DNA of 64,000 bases from Nocardioides acrostichi. Lineage in GTDB: Bacteria > Actinomycetota > Actinomycetes > Propionibacteriales > Nocardioidaceae. The notes below the pieces were generated by a model, which worked only from the letters and a program-made list of their open reading frames with translations, was not told the DNA's origin and did no database searches. The stretch covers positions 248,001 through 312,000 of the forward strand of contig NZ_JADIVZ010000001.1 in assembly GCF_015319165.1 (NCBI RefSeq), given 5' to 3'. Of the stretch, positions 1-9,206 are shown piece after piece. A program made the position numbers and the translations under genes. The stretch's first letter is position 1. Each line of letters starts with the position of its first letter.

Positions 1-21
1 CCACTCGGGCACGGAGGTGAG

Positions 22-2067
22 ATGACGCTGGAGAGCCGTCGAGCGCTCGGCAGCCGCTACGAGCTGGCCGAGCGGCTGGGCAGTGGCGCCATGGGCGAGG
101 TGTGGCGCACCTGGGACCGCACCGGTGAGACGTGGGTGGCCGCCAAGCGGCTGCGCACCGAGCTGACGCAGGACCCCGAGATCGTCACCCGCTTCGTGCA
201 GGAGCGGTCCATCCTCATCAGCCTGGACCACCCCAACATCCTCTCCGTGCGTGACCTGGTGGTCGAGGGCGACGACCTCGCCATCGTCATGGACCTCGTC
301 GAGGGTCCGAGCCTCGGCGACTACCTGCGCCAGCGCGGCACGCTCGCGGCCCGCGAGGCCGTCGAGGTGGCGTGTGCCGTGCTCGACGCCCTCGTGGCCG
401 CCCACGCGAGCGGCTGCCTGCACCGCGACGTGAAGCCCGACAACGTGCTGCTCCCGAGCACGACCGATCTCACCACCGCGAAGTTGAGCGACTTCGGCAT
501 CGCGCGCCTGGCCCAGGAGTCCACCGTGCAGGCGACCGGCCTGCTCGGCACCCCCGGCTACATGCCGCCCGAGTTGTTCTCGGCCGGCTCCTTCGGCGCG
601 GCCTCCGACGTGTACGCCGCCGGCGTCCTGCTCTACGAGCTGCTCGGCGGCCGCACCCCGTTCAGCGGCAGCGGCACCGCCCACACCGTCGGCTTCCGGC
701 ACGTCACGGCCGCGCCGCCGCCGCTGCCGGTGCCCACCCCGTTGTGGAACCTGATCGCCGGCATGCTGGCGAAGGATCCCGCCTCCCGGCTCTCGGCCGC
801 CGCGACCGCTCGCGGGCTGCGCGAGCTTCCCGAGTCCGCTCTCGGCGGGGAGCCGCTGGCGGTGCAGACCGCGCCCGCGACCTTCGAGACGGTCGCGTCC
901 GCCGCCTCGGGTGCCGCAGCCGGTGAGGCCGTGCGGGTCTCGGTCCAGCCGGCCGACGTCGACCCTGGCGCCACCAACCTGCGCGGCGTGCCGGTCGAGG
1001 CGCCCCCCATGGCCGACGTCGGCGAGGTGCGCGCGTTCGTGCCCGGCGCCGCCGCCCCCTCGGCCGACGAGACGAACCTCGGCCGCCCCGAACGCACCCA
1101 CGAGGCCCCCCGGCTGCGCGCCGAGGTGGTCGCTCCCCAGGAGCGCAAGCGCCGCCTCTGGCCGTGGGTCGCGGGCACGGTCGCCGCGCTCCTGGTCATC
1201 ACCGGCGGGTTGTTCTTCGCCGGCGTCATCGGCGGTGGCAAGGACGACCCGGTCGCCGAGGAGCAGGCGACCCAGACGGGGGAGCAGCCCACGGCCGCGG
1301 AGGGGCAGGACGTCGACTACGACTCGGGGCTGCGTGCGCAGGTGAGCGCCGACTACGCCAGCGACGGCGACGGCGTCGCCCTCACCTGGAACCTCGACTC
1401 GGGTCGCGACGTGCTCGACGGCGACCTCATGCTGGTGCTACCGGGCTTCGGCGCGGAGGGCTCCGGCTCCGACTGCCCGAACGTGACGTGGTCCGGCGAT
1501 CTCGTCGACCAGCCCTCCCGGATCAGTGCCATGACCGACGGCTACGACGCGGGCTGCGCCTGGGGCATCGACCCGGGCAGGCTCGACGGCCAGGCCGATA
1601 TCGACGCCACGGTCTACGTCGACCTCTCCGGCGCCGACGACCCCGCCGGCGCGCTGAGCGACTACGTCGGCCAGGTCGACGACGCCACGCAGGCCGGGCT
1701 CGAGTCGGTCGACCAGGGCTTCGACTTCGCGATCCAGCGCCTCCAGGGCATCAGCATCTCGGCACCGAACGTCACCCGGGACGCCTCCACGGTGCCCGTC
1801 CGCTACCAGGTGAGTGCCTCGTGGGTCGGCAACAAGGCCCGCGGCGACACCCTGCTGATGAAGAGTCCCTCCGCGGAGGATCCCACCCGGGCCGTCGAGG
1901 CGGTGGCAGGGAGCCTGGACGACGTCAAGGTCGAGGTGTGCTCGGCCGGACGCGTCAGCGGCTTCAACGTGGTGGTCTTCCAACCCAACACCGGTTGCGA
2001 GCTGTCCATCCAGATGGGCGAGTTCACCGCGGAGACCTCGTTCGACGTGTTGACGACCGGAAGCTGA
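22..2067 (+). CDS. Transmembrane serine/threonine protein kinase (PknB-like)
   Basis: A 681-residue Hanks-type kinase expected to phosphorylate Ser/Thr on cytoplasmic partners. The kinase domain (about residues 13-275) has the Gly-rich loop GSGAMGEV (20-27), the catalytic Lys of VAAKR (42), HRDVKPDN (134-141) and DFG (157-159). A Pro/Ala-rich linker leads to one membrane segment near residues 382-404, followed by about 275 extracytoplasmic residues of no recognised fold; PASTA repeats are not apparent. The start has a strong Shine-Dalgarno GGAGGTGA 6-8 bases upstream. The next gene, 18 bases on, encodes an FHA-domain secretion ATPase. FHA domains bind phosphothreonine, so that protein is an obvious candidate substrate (inference). 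Kinase identity is secure; the outer domain is unassigned. Confidence 0.95.
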   Translation: MTLESRRALGSRYELAERLGSGAMGEVWRTWDRTGETWVAAKRLRTELTQDPEIVTRFVQERSILISLDHPNILSVRDLVVEGDDLAIVMDLVEGPSLGDYLRQRGTLAAREAVEVACAVLDALVAAHASGCLHRDVKPDNVLLPSTTDLTTAKLSDFGIARLAQESTVQATGLLGTPGYMPPELFSAGSFGAASDVYAAGVLLYELLGGRTPFSGSGTAHTVGFRHVTAAPPPLPVPTPLWNLIAGMLAKDPASRLSAAATARGLRELPESALGGEPLAVQTAPATFETVASAASGAAAGEAVRVSVQPADVDPGATNLRGVPVEAPPMADVGEVRAFVPGAAAPSADETNLGRPERTHEAPRLRAEVVAPQERKRRLWPWVAGTVAALLVITGGLFFAGVIGGGKDDPVAEEQATQTGEQPTAAEGQDVDYDSGLRAQVSADYASDGDGVALTWNLDSGRDVLDGDLMLVLPGFGAEGSGSDCPNVTWSGDLVDQPSRISAMTDGYDAGCAWGIDPGRLDGQADIDATVYVDLSGADDPAGALSDYVGQVDDATQAGLESVDQGFDFAIQRLQGISISAPNVTRDASTVPVRYQVSASWVGNKARGDTLLMKSPSAEDPTRAVEAVAGSLDDVKVEVCSAGRVSGFNVVVFQPNTGCELSIQMGEFTAETSFDVLTTGS

Positions 2068-2085
2068 TCGGTTCGAGGAGAGCCC

Positions 2086-5000
2086 ATGCGCATCACCTTC
2101 ACCATCGATTCGCCCCAGGGCGCTCAAGACGTCCTGCTCGAGTGCGACGACGCGACGCCCGCCGCCGACGTCGAGCGACTCGTGCTCGCCACGACGGGCG
2201 ACACCGGCGATCTCGCCGTGCCGACGAAGGTCACCGACGACGCGCCTGCGCCGACGTCCCTGCAGAAGGCAGTGGTCGCCACGCTCGGCCTGCGCGAGGG
2301 GGTGCGGGTCCGCGTCGGCGACACCGCAGCGCGCTGCGAGACGCCGTCGCAGACCGGCCTCCAGCTGCACGTCGTGGGCGGCCCGGACGCCGGACAGGTC
2401 TTCTCGCTACCCGTCGGCAGCCACGACCTCGGGCGCAGCGGCACCCCGTCGTGGGCCGACCACTCGTTGTCTCGGCGGCACTGTCGGATCGAGGTCGGTG
2501 CCGACAAGGCCACGGTCGTCGACCTCGGATCCAGCAACGGCACCCGTGTCGACGGCGAGGTGGTCGGGACAGAGGATCCGGTCGAGCTGACGCCCGGGGC
2601 CCTGCTCGAGATCGGCGACTCACTGGTGGAGCTGCGGCCCGCGCGCGGCCGCGACGCCACGGTCGAGGCCGGCGAGCCCGGCTGGATCAACTTCCTGCGC
2701 CCCCCGCGGATCGCCCCGTGGCACCTGGGCCCCAGCGTCGAGGTGCCCAAGGCCCCCAAGGAGCGGGAGAGCCGCAAGTTCCCGGTCGTCGCCATGATCG
2801 TGCCGCTCGTGTTCGGTGTCGCGATGGCGCTCGTCTTGAAGCGGCCGACGTTCCTGATGTTCGCGTTGATGAGCCCGATCATGCTGGGCGCCAACTTCAT
2901 CCAGGACCGCCGCGGCTCGGCCAGGGAGCACAAGCAGGCCGTTGCCGACTACGAGGAGGCGCTGGCCAAGGCGCAGCAGGAGCTCGACGACGCGGTGGAG
3001 TCCGAGCAGCAGCGCTTCCGCGCCGAGATGCCCGATCCGGCCGACACGTTCCTCACCTGCGTGCTGCCCGGCAAGCGCCTCTGGGAGCGCCGCCGCCACG
3101 ACCCCGACCTGCTCGCCCTGCGCCTGGGGTCGGCCGATCTGCCGTCGACCGTGACGGTGACCGGCGCCGAGGACGGCAAGGACCACGAGCTGCACCAGGT
3201 GCCGACCGGCGTGTGGCTCACGAAGTCGCGCATCGTCGGGCTGGCCGGCCCCGACGAGGTCGTCGACGGGCTGCTGCGCTGGGTCATGGCGCAGATGGCC
3301 GCCTACCACGCGCCTCGCGACCTCTCGCTCAGCTTCCTCACCACCCGCGGCGGTGAGGAGTGGTCGTGGCTGCGCTGGCTCCCGCACCTGCGCGGCGACG
3401 ACCCCGACGGCGCCCTGGCGATGGTCTGCCACGACGACGAGACGCGGCAGGCGGGCATCGCCGGCTTGGCCTCGATGGTCAAACAGCGTCAGGAGGCGGC
3501 GTCGGAGGCGGGCTCGAAGGTCACCGCCGAGAGCTTCCCGGCCCACGTGGTCGTGCTGCACGGCTACCGCGCCATGCGTGAGGTCCAGGGCCTCGGCACG
3601 CTCCTCGAGGACGGCCCGTCCGTCGCCGTGTACTTCGTGTGCGTCGAGGACACCGAGCGCTCCTTGCCCGAGCGATGCACCGCCACCCTGGTCGTCGACC
3701 CCCAGAACCCGTCGTTTGCCACCCTGCGGCGTAGCGGCGAGGCCCCGATCACCGATCTGCTGCTGGACCGGGTGTCGCCCTCGTGGTGCGAACAGGCGGC
3801 CAGAGAGCTGGCGCCCCTGCGCGACGTCGGCGCCTCCCAGGAGGGCGGCAGCCTGCCCGAGAGTGCCCGGCTGCTCGACGTCATGAGGATGGATCCGCCC
3901 ACCTCCGAGGGCGTGCGCGCACGCTGGACCATGGAGCCGCGCAGCACCACGATGACGATCGGCGTCGGCATCGAGGGCCCCTTCAGCCTCGACCTCAAGA
4001 GCGACGGCCCGCACGGCCTGGTCGCCGGCATGACCGGCTCGGGCAAGACCGAGCTGTTGCAGACGATCATCGCCTCGCTCGCCCTGGCGAACCGGCCGGA
4101 GTGGCTCAACTTCGTGCTCATCGACTACAAGGGCGACAGCGCGTTCAAGGACTGCGTGAACCTGCCGCACACCGTCGGCAAGGTCAACGACCTCGACCCG
4201 TACCTCGTCGAGCGGGCGCTCGCCTCGCTGGAGGCCGAGCTCGACGTGCGCAAGAACATCCTCGCCGAGGCTGCGGTGAAGGACATCGAGGACTACCAGG
4301 ATCTCTACGACCGCGAGCCGTACCGCGACCCGCTGCCGCGCCTGGTGCTGGTCATCGACGAGTTCGCCGAGCTCGCCAAGGAGCTCCCGGACTTCATGGC
4401 CGGCCTGGTGAGCATCGCGGCCGTCGGGCGTTCGCTCGGCGTGCACCTGTTGCTCGCGACCCAGCGCCCCAGCGGTGTGGTCTCGCCGGCGATCCGCGCC
4501 AACACGAACATGCGCATCGCCCTGCGGGTCGCCGACACCTCCGACTCCACCGACGTCATCAACTCACCCGACTCCGCGCGCATCCCCAAGAGCGCTCCGG
4601 GTCGCGGCCACGCCCGGCTCGGCGCCGGTGCACTCCTCTCCTTCCAGTCCGGTCGGGTCGGCGGACGACGCCCGGGTGCGGTGTCGGTCGACCTGCCACC
4701 GCCGTTCATCGCGCCGTTGACCTGGCAGGCGATCGGGTATGCCGCTCCGCGGCCGCAGCGTGGTGGCGGCAGTGCCGACCAGGACGTCTCCGACACCGAT
4801 CTCGCCGCGCTGGTGCAGGCCGTCCGCGAGGCCGCCACGATCGAGGAGGTGCCGGCGCAGCGACAGCCGTGGCTCCAGCCGATCGACACGCGCATCCAGT
4901 GGTCGGACTTCGTCGAGGAGAAGGCGGTGCGCGGCGTGGTGCCGTCGCTGCCGTTCGCCCGCGTCGACCTGCCCGCGAAGCAGCAGCAGGAGACCCACGG

Positions 5001-6426
5001 CTTCGACCTCGACCGCGACGGGCACCTCTACGTCGTCGGCTCGGCGCGGTCGGGCCGCTCCCAGGTGCTCCGCACCCTCGCGGCCTCGATCGGGGCGCTC
5101 GCCGACCCCTCCGACGTGCACCTCTACGGCATCGACTGCGGCAGTGGCGCGCTCAACGCGCTGATCGCGCTGCCGCACGTCGGCGCCGTCGTGAGCCGCA
5201 GCGAGGGGGAGCGGGCCGCCCGGCTGATGAACCGGCTCACCCAGATCCTCGACGAGCGGCAGCGTCTGCTGGCCGAGAACGCGTTCGCCGACATCAAGGA
5301 GCAGCGGGCCAGCGGCGCTGACCCACTGCCGCACGTCGTGGTCATGATCGACCGCTGGGAGGGGTTCACCTCCACCCTCGGCGAAGTCGACTCGATCAGC
5401 GATGCCGTGCTCCGCGTGCTCCGCGAGGGCGCAAGCGTGGGCGTGCACATGGTCATCACGGGCGACCGCACCCTCATCAGCACCTCGCGCATGTCGACGC
5501 TCACCGAGAACAAGCTCGGCCTGCGCATGGCCGACAAGGGCGACTGGACCTTCCTCTCCATCCCCGCCAAGGGCGTGCCGGACAAGCTCCCACCGGGGCG
5601 CGGCTTCCTGCCCGGGGTCGTCGAGACCCAGGTCATGCTGCTGGCGCCCGAGGACTCCGGCAAGGCGCAGGCAGACGTCATCGCCCGCATCGGCCGGGAG
5701 GCGCGCGAGCGGCTCGACGACTCGACCGTGAAGCCGTTCCGCGTCGATGTGCTGCCCAGCCGGCTCACGCTGGAGCAGGGCCTCGCGATGGTGCCCGCCG
5801 ACTCGCCCCAGCCGTACTGCCTCTTCGGCGTGGGGGGCGACGAGCTCACCACGTTCGGCCTGCACGTCGGTGCCGAGACCGCGTTCATCGTGGCCGGTCC
5901 CGGGAAGTCCGGGCGCACCTCGGTGTTGCTCGGCGCTGCCCGCTCCACCCTCGCCACCGGCGGCACAGTGCTCGCCATCGCCCCTCGAGCCGGTGGCCTG
6001 CGCGACCTGGAGGGCACCGCGGGCGTGCTCGCGGTCTTCCACGACGGCTCGGCGACCGAGGAGGAGGTCGAGGCGCTGGTCTCGGGTGCCGACGCGCCCG
6101 TACTCGTCGTCATCGACGACGGCGAGGGCCTGCGCGACGCTGCGTGCGGCCCGTTCCTGGCGAAGATCGTCAAGGGCCAGGTGCCCGACTGCACCCTGGT
6201 GCTGGGCGGCAACGCCGACGGTGTCGGGGCCGGTCTGTCCGGCTGGCAGGTCGAGGCCAAGAAGGCGCGTCAAGGGCTCCTGCTCTCGCCGCAGGGCATC
6301 AGCGACGGCGACCTCATCGGCATCCGGGTGCCGCGCAACCTCATCGGCGGCCCGGTGCAGCCCGGTCGCGGGCTGCTCAACCTCGGCGCCGGCTCGCTCA
6401 TGCAGGTGGCGACCCTGCTCTCCTGA
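2086..6426 (+). CDS. FHA-domain FtsK/SpoIIIE-type ATPase of type VII secretion (EssC/EccC-like)
   Basis: A 1446-residue membrane ATPase expected to energise export of WXG100-family substrates. Residues 1-85 may form a ubiquitin-like N-terminal domain. An FHA domain (about 92-182) keeps the canonical GRS (116-118), SRRH (129-132) and NGT (151-153) residues. Two membrane segments lie at about 234-252 and 255-273. Three P-loop modules follow: module 1 has an intact Walker A GMTGSGKT (648-655) and a Walker B in LVLVIDEFAEL. Modules 2 (GSARSGRS, 985-992) and 3 (GPGKSGRT, 1271-1278) have Arg instead of the Walker Lys, so probably only the first hydrolyses ATP efficiently. Degenerate second and third modules are known in EccC/EssC. 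RBS GAGGAGA precedes the ATG. A WXG100-like gene is convergent downstream, and no eccB/D/E genes are visible. Confidence 0.93.
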   Translation: MRITFTIDSPQGAQDVLLECDDATPAADVERLVLATTGDTGDLAVPTKVTDDAPAPTSLQKAVVATLGLREGVRVRVGDTAARCETPSQTGLQLHVVGGPDAGQVFSLPVGSHDLGRSGTPSWADHSLSRRHCRIEVGADKATVVDLGSSNGTRVDGEVVGTEDPVELTPGALLEIGDSLVELRPARGRDATVEAGEPGWINFLRPPRIAPWHLGPSVEVPKAPKERESRKFPVVAMIVPLVFGVAMALVLKRPTFLMFALMSPIMLGANFIQDRRGSAREHKQAVADYEEALAKAQQELDDAVESEQQRFRAEMPDPADTFLTCVLPGKRLWERRRHDPDLLALRLGSADLPSTVTVTGAEDGKDHELHQVPTGVWLTKSRIVGLAGPDEVVDGLLRWVMAQMAAYHAPRDLSLSFLTTRGGEEWSWLRWLPHLRGDDPDGALAMVCHDDETRQAGIAGLASMVKQRQEAASEAGSKVTAESFPAHVVVLHGYRAMREVQGLGTLLEDGPSVAVYFVCVEDTERSLPERCTATLVVDPQNPSFATLRRSGEAPITDLLLDRVSPSWCEQAARELAPLRDVGASQEGGSLPESARLLDVMRMDPPTSEGVRARWTMEPRSTTMTIGVGIEGPFSLDLKSDGPHGLVAGMTGSGKTELLQTIIASLALANRPEWLNFVLIDYKGDSAFKDCVNLPHTVGKVNDLDPYLVERALASLEAELDVRKNILAEAAVKDIEDYQDLYDREPYRDPLPRLVLVIDEFAELAKELPDFMAGLVSIAAVGRSLGVHLLLATQRPSGVVSPAIRANTNMRIALRVADTSDSTDVINSPDSARIPKSAPGRGHARLGAGALLSFQSGRVGGRRPGAVSVDLPPPFIAPLTWQAIGYAAPRPQRGGGSADQDVSDTDLAALVQAVREAATIEEVPAQRQPWLQPIDTRIQWSDFVEEKAVRGVVPSLPFARVDLPAKQQQETHGFDLDRDGHLYVVGSARSGRSQVLRTLAASIGALADPSDVHLYGIDCGSGALNALIALPHVGAVVSRSEGERAARLMNRLTQILDERQRLLAENAFADIKEQRASGADPLPHVVVMIDRWEGFTSTLGEVDSISDAVLRVLREGASVGVHMVITGDRTLISTSRMSTLTENKLGLRMADKGDWTFLSIPAKGVPDKLPPGRGFLPGVVETQVMLLAPEDSGKAQADVIARIGREARERLDDSTVKPFRVDVLPSRLTLEQGLAMVPADSPQPYCLFGVGGDELTTFGLHVGAETAFIVAGPGKSGRTSVLLGAARSTLATGGTVLAIAPRAGGLRDLEGTAGVLAVFHDGSATEEEVEALVSGADAPVLVVIDDGEGLRDAACGPFLAKIVKGQVPDCTLVLGGNADGVGAGLSGWQVEAKKARQGLLLSPQGISDGDLIGIRVPRNLIGGPVQPGRGLLNLGAGSLMQVATLLS

Positions 6427-6456
6427 GGTCGTTCGGCCGAGAACCGACCGACACGC

Positions 6457-6491
6457 CGAAGGCCCCCGGACCACTGGTCCGGGGGCCTTCG
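6457..6491. terminator. Bidirectional terminator hairpin
   Basis: A perfect 17-bp inverted repeat (cgaaggcccccggacca / tggtccgggggccttcg) with a one-base centre lies between the convergent secretion ATPase and WXG100-like genes. The symmetric stem suits termination on both strands, although no long U-tract follows. Confidence 0.85.
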
Positions 6492-6530
6492 TGAGGTCTG
6501 GGGGCGGTCAGCCCGCGATCACCTCGATGA

Positions 6531-6824
6531 TCAGCCGAGAGCCTTGGCGAGCTCGGAGTCGACGTTCTTGAACGCGTCGGCGGCCTTGTTCAGGTAGTCG
6601 GCCATGCCGTCGAGGCCCTCGAGCACCTTGGAGACACCCTTGGTGAACTCCTCGTAGCTGCTGTTGAAGGCCTGCGAGGCGGTGTCGGTGACGAAGCCGC
6701 CCGCGACCAGGTCCTGGACCTGGCTCTGCAGCGTGTGCAGCTGGGTCTCGATCTCGGTGCGACCGTTGGTGAGCTTGCCGGCCTGCGCCGACATCTCCTC
6801 ATAGGTCACGTTCACATTCGCCAC
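6531..6824 (-). CDS. WXG100-family secreted helical-hairpin protein
   Basis: A 97-residue protein, the usual size for WXG100 (EsxA/B-like) type VII substrates. The GTG at 6824 is chosen as start because GAGGAGA lies 6 bases upstream. A longer in-frame reading to 6920 adds a proline-rich stretch with no homology value. The sequence is two amphipathic helices (NVTYEEMSAQAGKL... and SSYEEFTKGVSKVLEGL...) joined by a turn. At the turn, where the family usually has W-x-G, the residues are G-G-F-V-T (about 42-46), so the tryptophan is replaced. The C-terminus lacks an obvious YxxxD/E signal. Being next to an EssC-like ATPase supports export by that enzyme. The assignment rests on size, helical pattern and context. 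Confidence 0.8.
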   Translation of the reverse strand: MANVNVTYEEMSAQAGKLTNGRTEIETQLHTLQSQVQDLVAGGFVTDTASQAFNSSYEEFTKGVSKVLEGLDGMADYLNKAADAFKNVDSELAKALG

Positions 6825-6880
6825 GGGGTTCTCCTCGGGAGGTTGGGGGGCGGCCGGAACCTCCGGTCGCGGGTGTGTAA

Positions 6881-6892
6881 CTGAGATCTCAG
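6881..6892. promoter_or_regulatory. 12-bp perfect palindrome upstream of the WXG100-like gene
   Basis: CTGAGATCTCAG lies about 57 bases upstream of the WXG100-like start. On the minus strand a TTGAAC -35-like hexamer (6911-6916) sits upstream, so the palindrome falls near the expected -10 region. It could be an operator; no regulator can be assigned. Confidence 0.35.
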
Positions 6893-6999
6893 ATTGCCGC
6901 GACGACCGCGGTTCAAACATCCCAAAGCAAAGTTAAGCCCAAAAGGCGCCGGGTGGGAGGGGTTCGGCCCTGCTGGTCCATTCCGGTCGGCGCTACCTC

Positions 7000-7005
7000 T
7001 ACGCT
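7000..7005 (+). promoter_or_regulatory. -10 element TACGCT (leaderless type)
   Basis: TACGCT ends 7 bases before the GTG at 7013, implying transcription starts at or very near the start codon of the CysQ-like gene. Confidence 0.55.
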
Positions 7006-7012
7006 CTCGCAC

Positions 7013-7786
7013 GTGACCACCACCGCCATGACGCCGCCCGAGAACGCCGACGACCACGCGCTGGCCACTTGGCTCGCCGAGGCTGCCGGACGACGCCTGC
7101 TGCAGGTGCGCGAGGAGGGGCTCGAGGGCAAGGCCCTCAAGGACGCCGGCGACGCCGCCGCCCACGAGCTGCTGATGCGGCTGGTCGCCGAGCACCGCCC
7201 CGACGACGCCGTGCTCTCGGAGGAGGGCAAGGACGACAAGGCGCGTCTCGACGCCGACCGGGTGTGGATCATCGATCCACTCGACGGCACCCGCGAGTTC
7301 TCCGAGCCGCCCCGCGACGACTGGGCCGTGCACGTGGCGCTCTGGTCGGGCGGTGACCTGATCGCCGGAGCGGTCGCCCAGCCGGTGATCGGCGAGACGT
7401 TCAACACCGGCACCCCGCCGGTCGTCCCGCCCTCGACCAGCGAGCGTCCGCGCATCGCCGTGTCGCGCAGCCGGCCGCCGGCGTTCGTCGAGAAGCTGGC
7501 CGAGAGCCTCGACGCCGAACTGGTGCCGATGGGTTCGGCGGGCGTGAAGATGATGTCGGTGGTGCGCGATGTCGCCGACGCCTACGTGCACGCGGGCGGT
7601 CAGTACGAGTGGGACTCCGCCGCGCCCGTGGCCGTGGCCCGCGCCGCCGGGCTGTTCACCTCGCGCGTCGACGGCAGCGAGCTGGTCTACAACCAAGACG
7701 ACGTGTACCTGCCCGACCTCATCGTGTGCCGCCCCGAGCTCTCGGAGCGCATCTTGGCGTTCATCGCCGAGCACGGCACCGAGTGA
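7013..7786 (+). CDS. cysQ: Inositol monophosphatase-family phosphatase, CysQ-like
   Basis: A 257-residue Mg-dependent phosphatase of the inositol monophosphatase superfamily, most like 3'(2'),5'-bisphosphate nucleotidase CysQ, which hydrolyses PAP left over from sulfate assimilation. Metal-binding motifs are visible: SEEG (69-72), DPLDGTREF (88-96) and the C-terminal WDSAAPVA. The N-terminal KDAGDAAAH block also fits. The start is the GTG at 7013, with a -10 TACGCT 7 bases upstream; ATG 7028 is an alternative and the longer reading from 6953 crosses the promoter. The HAD gene begins 28 bases downstream on the same strand. The exact substrate (PAP, inositol phosphate or fructose 1,6-bisphosphate) cannot be told from sequence. 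Confidence 0.85.
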   Translation: MTTTAMTPPENADDHALATWLAEAAGRRLLQVREEGLEGKALKDAGDAAAHELLMRLVAEHRPDDAVLSEEGKDDKARLDADRVWIIDPLDGTREFSEPPRDDWAVHVALWSGGDLIAGAVAQPVIGETFNTGTPPVVPPSTSERPRIAVSRSRPPAFVEKLAESLDAELVPMGSAGVKMMSVVRDVADAYVHAGGQYEWDSAAPVAVARAAGLFTSRVDGSELVYNQDDVYLPDLIVCRPELSERILAFIAEHGTE

Positions 7787-7814
7787 GGGTGCGTCTCGTG
7801 ACCCGTCTGCCGTC

Positions 7815-8441
7815 GTGACCGTCCGGCACGTCCTGCTCGACGCCGACGGCGTCCTCCAGCTCTCACCGCGCGACCCGCTGGGCGTCATCGCCGCGTGGGT
7901 GGGTGGTCGCGAGCGCGCCGAGGAGCTGGGCCGGCAGCTGTGGGCGGGGGAGAAGCCGTCGCTGCGCGGCGAGGGCGACTTCCTCGACGTCGTGGGTGAG
8001 GTCGTGCCGCGCTACGGCGAGGTCGACCCCCAGGAGTTCTACGACGCGCTGTGGGGTCGCATCGAGGTGGACGAGGACTCCCTGACGCTGGCTCGTCGCC
8101 TCAAGGACGCCGGCTACGGCGTGCACCTCGGCACCAACCAGCACCGCCAGCGCGGCACCCGCATGCGCACCGAGCTCGGCTACGACGACCTCTTCGACGT
8201 CTCCTGTTACTCCTGGGAGCTCGGGGTGGCCAAGCCCGAGCCCGCCTACTTCGACCTGGCCGTCGAGCGCATCGGTGCCGAGCCGCACGAGGTCGTGTTC
8301 GTGGACGACGTGGAGGCCAACGTCGAGGCGGCTCGGAGCGTCGGACTCCTGGGCGTGCACTGGCACCTCGACCGGGGCCACCACGCGCTGCGGACGGCGC
8401 TCGCCGCACTGGGCGTCGAGGCGGCCGGAGTCACCTCGTGA
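7815..8441 (+). CDS. HAD-superfamily hydrolase
   Basis: A 208-residue haloacid dehalogenase-fold phosphohydrolase. It starts directly with motif I, LLDADGVLQ, whose Asp is the nucleophile. Motif II is near LGTNQ, the motif III Lys lies in VAKPEPAYF and motif IV is FVDDVEANV. The helical insert between motifs I and II is a subfamily-I cap. The start GTG at 7815 places DADG at residues 9-12, as expected. It probably forms a short operon with the upstream cysQ-like gene and the transglycosylase that starts 7 bases after its stop. Substrate unknown. Confidence 0.85.
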   Translation: MTVRHVLLDADGVLQLSPRDPLGVIAAWVGGRERAEELGRQLWAGEKPSLRGEGDFLDVVGEVVPRYGEVDPQEFYDALWGRIEVDEDSLTLARRLKDAGYGVHLGTNQHRQRGTRMRTELGYDDLFDVSCYSWELGVAKPEPAYFDLAVERIGAEPHEVVFVDDVEANVEAARSVGLLGVHWHLDRGHHALRTALAALGVEAAGVTS

Positions 8442-8448
8442 GCTTCTC

Positions 8449-9204
8449 GTGATCCGCGGTCCCCGAGCCATCGCAGTGTTCGCGAGCCTGCTGTTGGCGC
8501 TCTCGCTCGCCGCGGTCGGCGTCTCGCACCTCTACCGGCCCGAGCGCACGCTCGACCTCACCCCACCACAGGCCTACATGCCCGCGCCGCAGCCGGCGTC
8601 CGGGCTGGCCGGGCGCGGTCACCGTGACGGCCGGCGCGGCCAACTGGTGTCGCAACGGTGGGTCGAGACGATCGCGGCCCGCACCGGTATCCCGAAGCCC
8701 GCACTGCGCGCCTATGCCGACGCGCAGCTCGGCGAGACCGACGGGTGCGACATCGGCTGGACGACCTTGGCCGGCATCGGGTGGGTCGAATCGCAGCACG
8801 GCACGATCGGCGGACGCCGGCTGCGTGCCGACGGCACGTCGTCGCGGCCGGTCATCGGCCCGGCGCTCGACGGGTCGGGCGACTTCGCCGCCATCCGGTC
8901 GACCGCGCAGTCGACGGCCTGGCACGGCGACCCCACCTGGGAGCACGCCGTCGGGCCGATGCAGTTCCTGCGGTCGTCGTTCGACCCCTGGGCCACCGAC
9001 GGCGACGGTGACGGGACCGCCGACCCCCTCGACCTCGACGACGCAGCGGCGACGGCCGCGTCGTACCTGTGCGCCTCGGGCGCCGACCTCGACACCGGCG
9101 CCGGCTGGTCGGGCGCGGTGCTCAGCTACAACCGGTCGGGCGAGTACGTCGATCTCGTGCGCCGCACGGCCGACACCTACGCCCGGCGTGCCGAGCGGCA
9201 CTGA
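8449..9204 (+). CDS. Lytic murein transglycosylase, membrane-anchored or secreted
   Basis: A 251-residue cell-wall enzyme expected to cleave the MurNAc-GlcNAc bond of peptidoglycan with 1,6-anhydro product formation. The N-terminus (residues 6-28) is a signal peptide or anchor. The catalytic domain (about 68-250) has the catalytic Glu in GIGWVESQHG (E114), the AVGPMQF block and the LSYNRSGEYV segment typical of MltB/SLT-like actinobacterial proteins. A DGDGDGTADPLDLDDA loop looks like a calcium-binding motif. GTG 8449 lies 7 bases after the HAD stop, so the two genes are probably cotranscribed. No SH3 or peptidoglycan-binding module is present. Confidence 0.88.
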   Translation: MIRGPRAIAVFASLLLALSLAAVGVSHLYRPERTLDLTPPQAYMPAPQPASGLAGRGHRDGRRGQLVSQRWVETIAARTGIPKPALRAYADAQLGETDGCDIGWTTLAGIGWVESQHGTIGGRRLRADGTSSRPVIGPALDGSGDFAAIRSTAQSTAWHGDPTWEHAVGPMQFLRSSFDPWATDGDGDGTADPLDLDDAAATAASYLCASGADLDTGAGWSGAVLSYNRSGEYVDLVRRTADTYARRAERH

Positions 9205-9206
9205 TC

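Noticed and set aside
1164..3356. A 730-codon Arg-rich open frame overlapping the kinase and ATPase genes
   Set aside because: Its composition is Arg/Gly/Ala shadow coding from the correct frames, and both underlying genes have full domain support.
6825..6920. N-terminal extension of the WXG100-like protein to 6920
   Set aside because: The extension is Pro/Ser-rich, contains the RBS of the GTG at 6824, and WXG100 proteins are about 100 residues.
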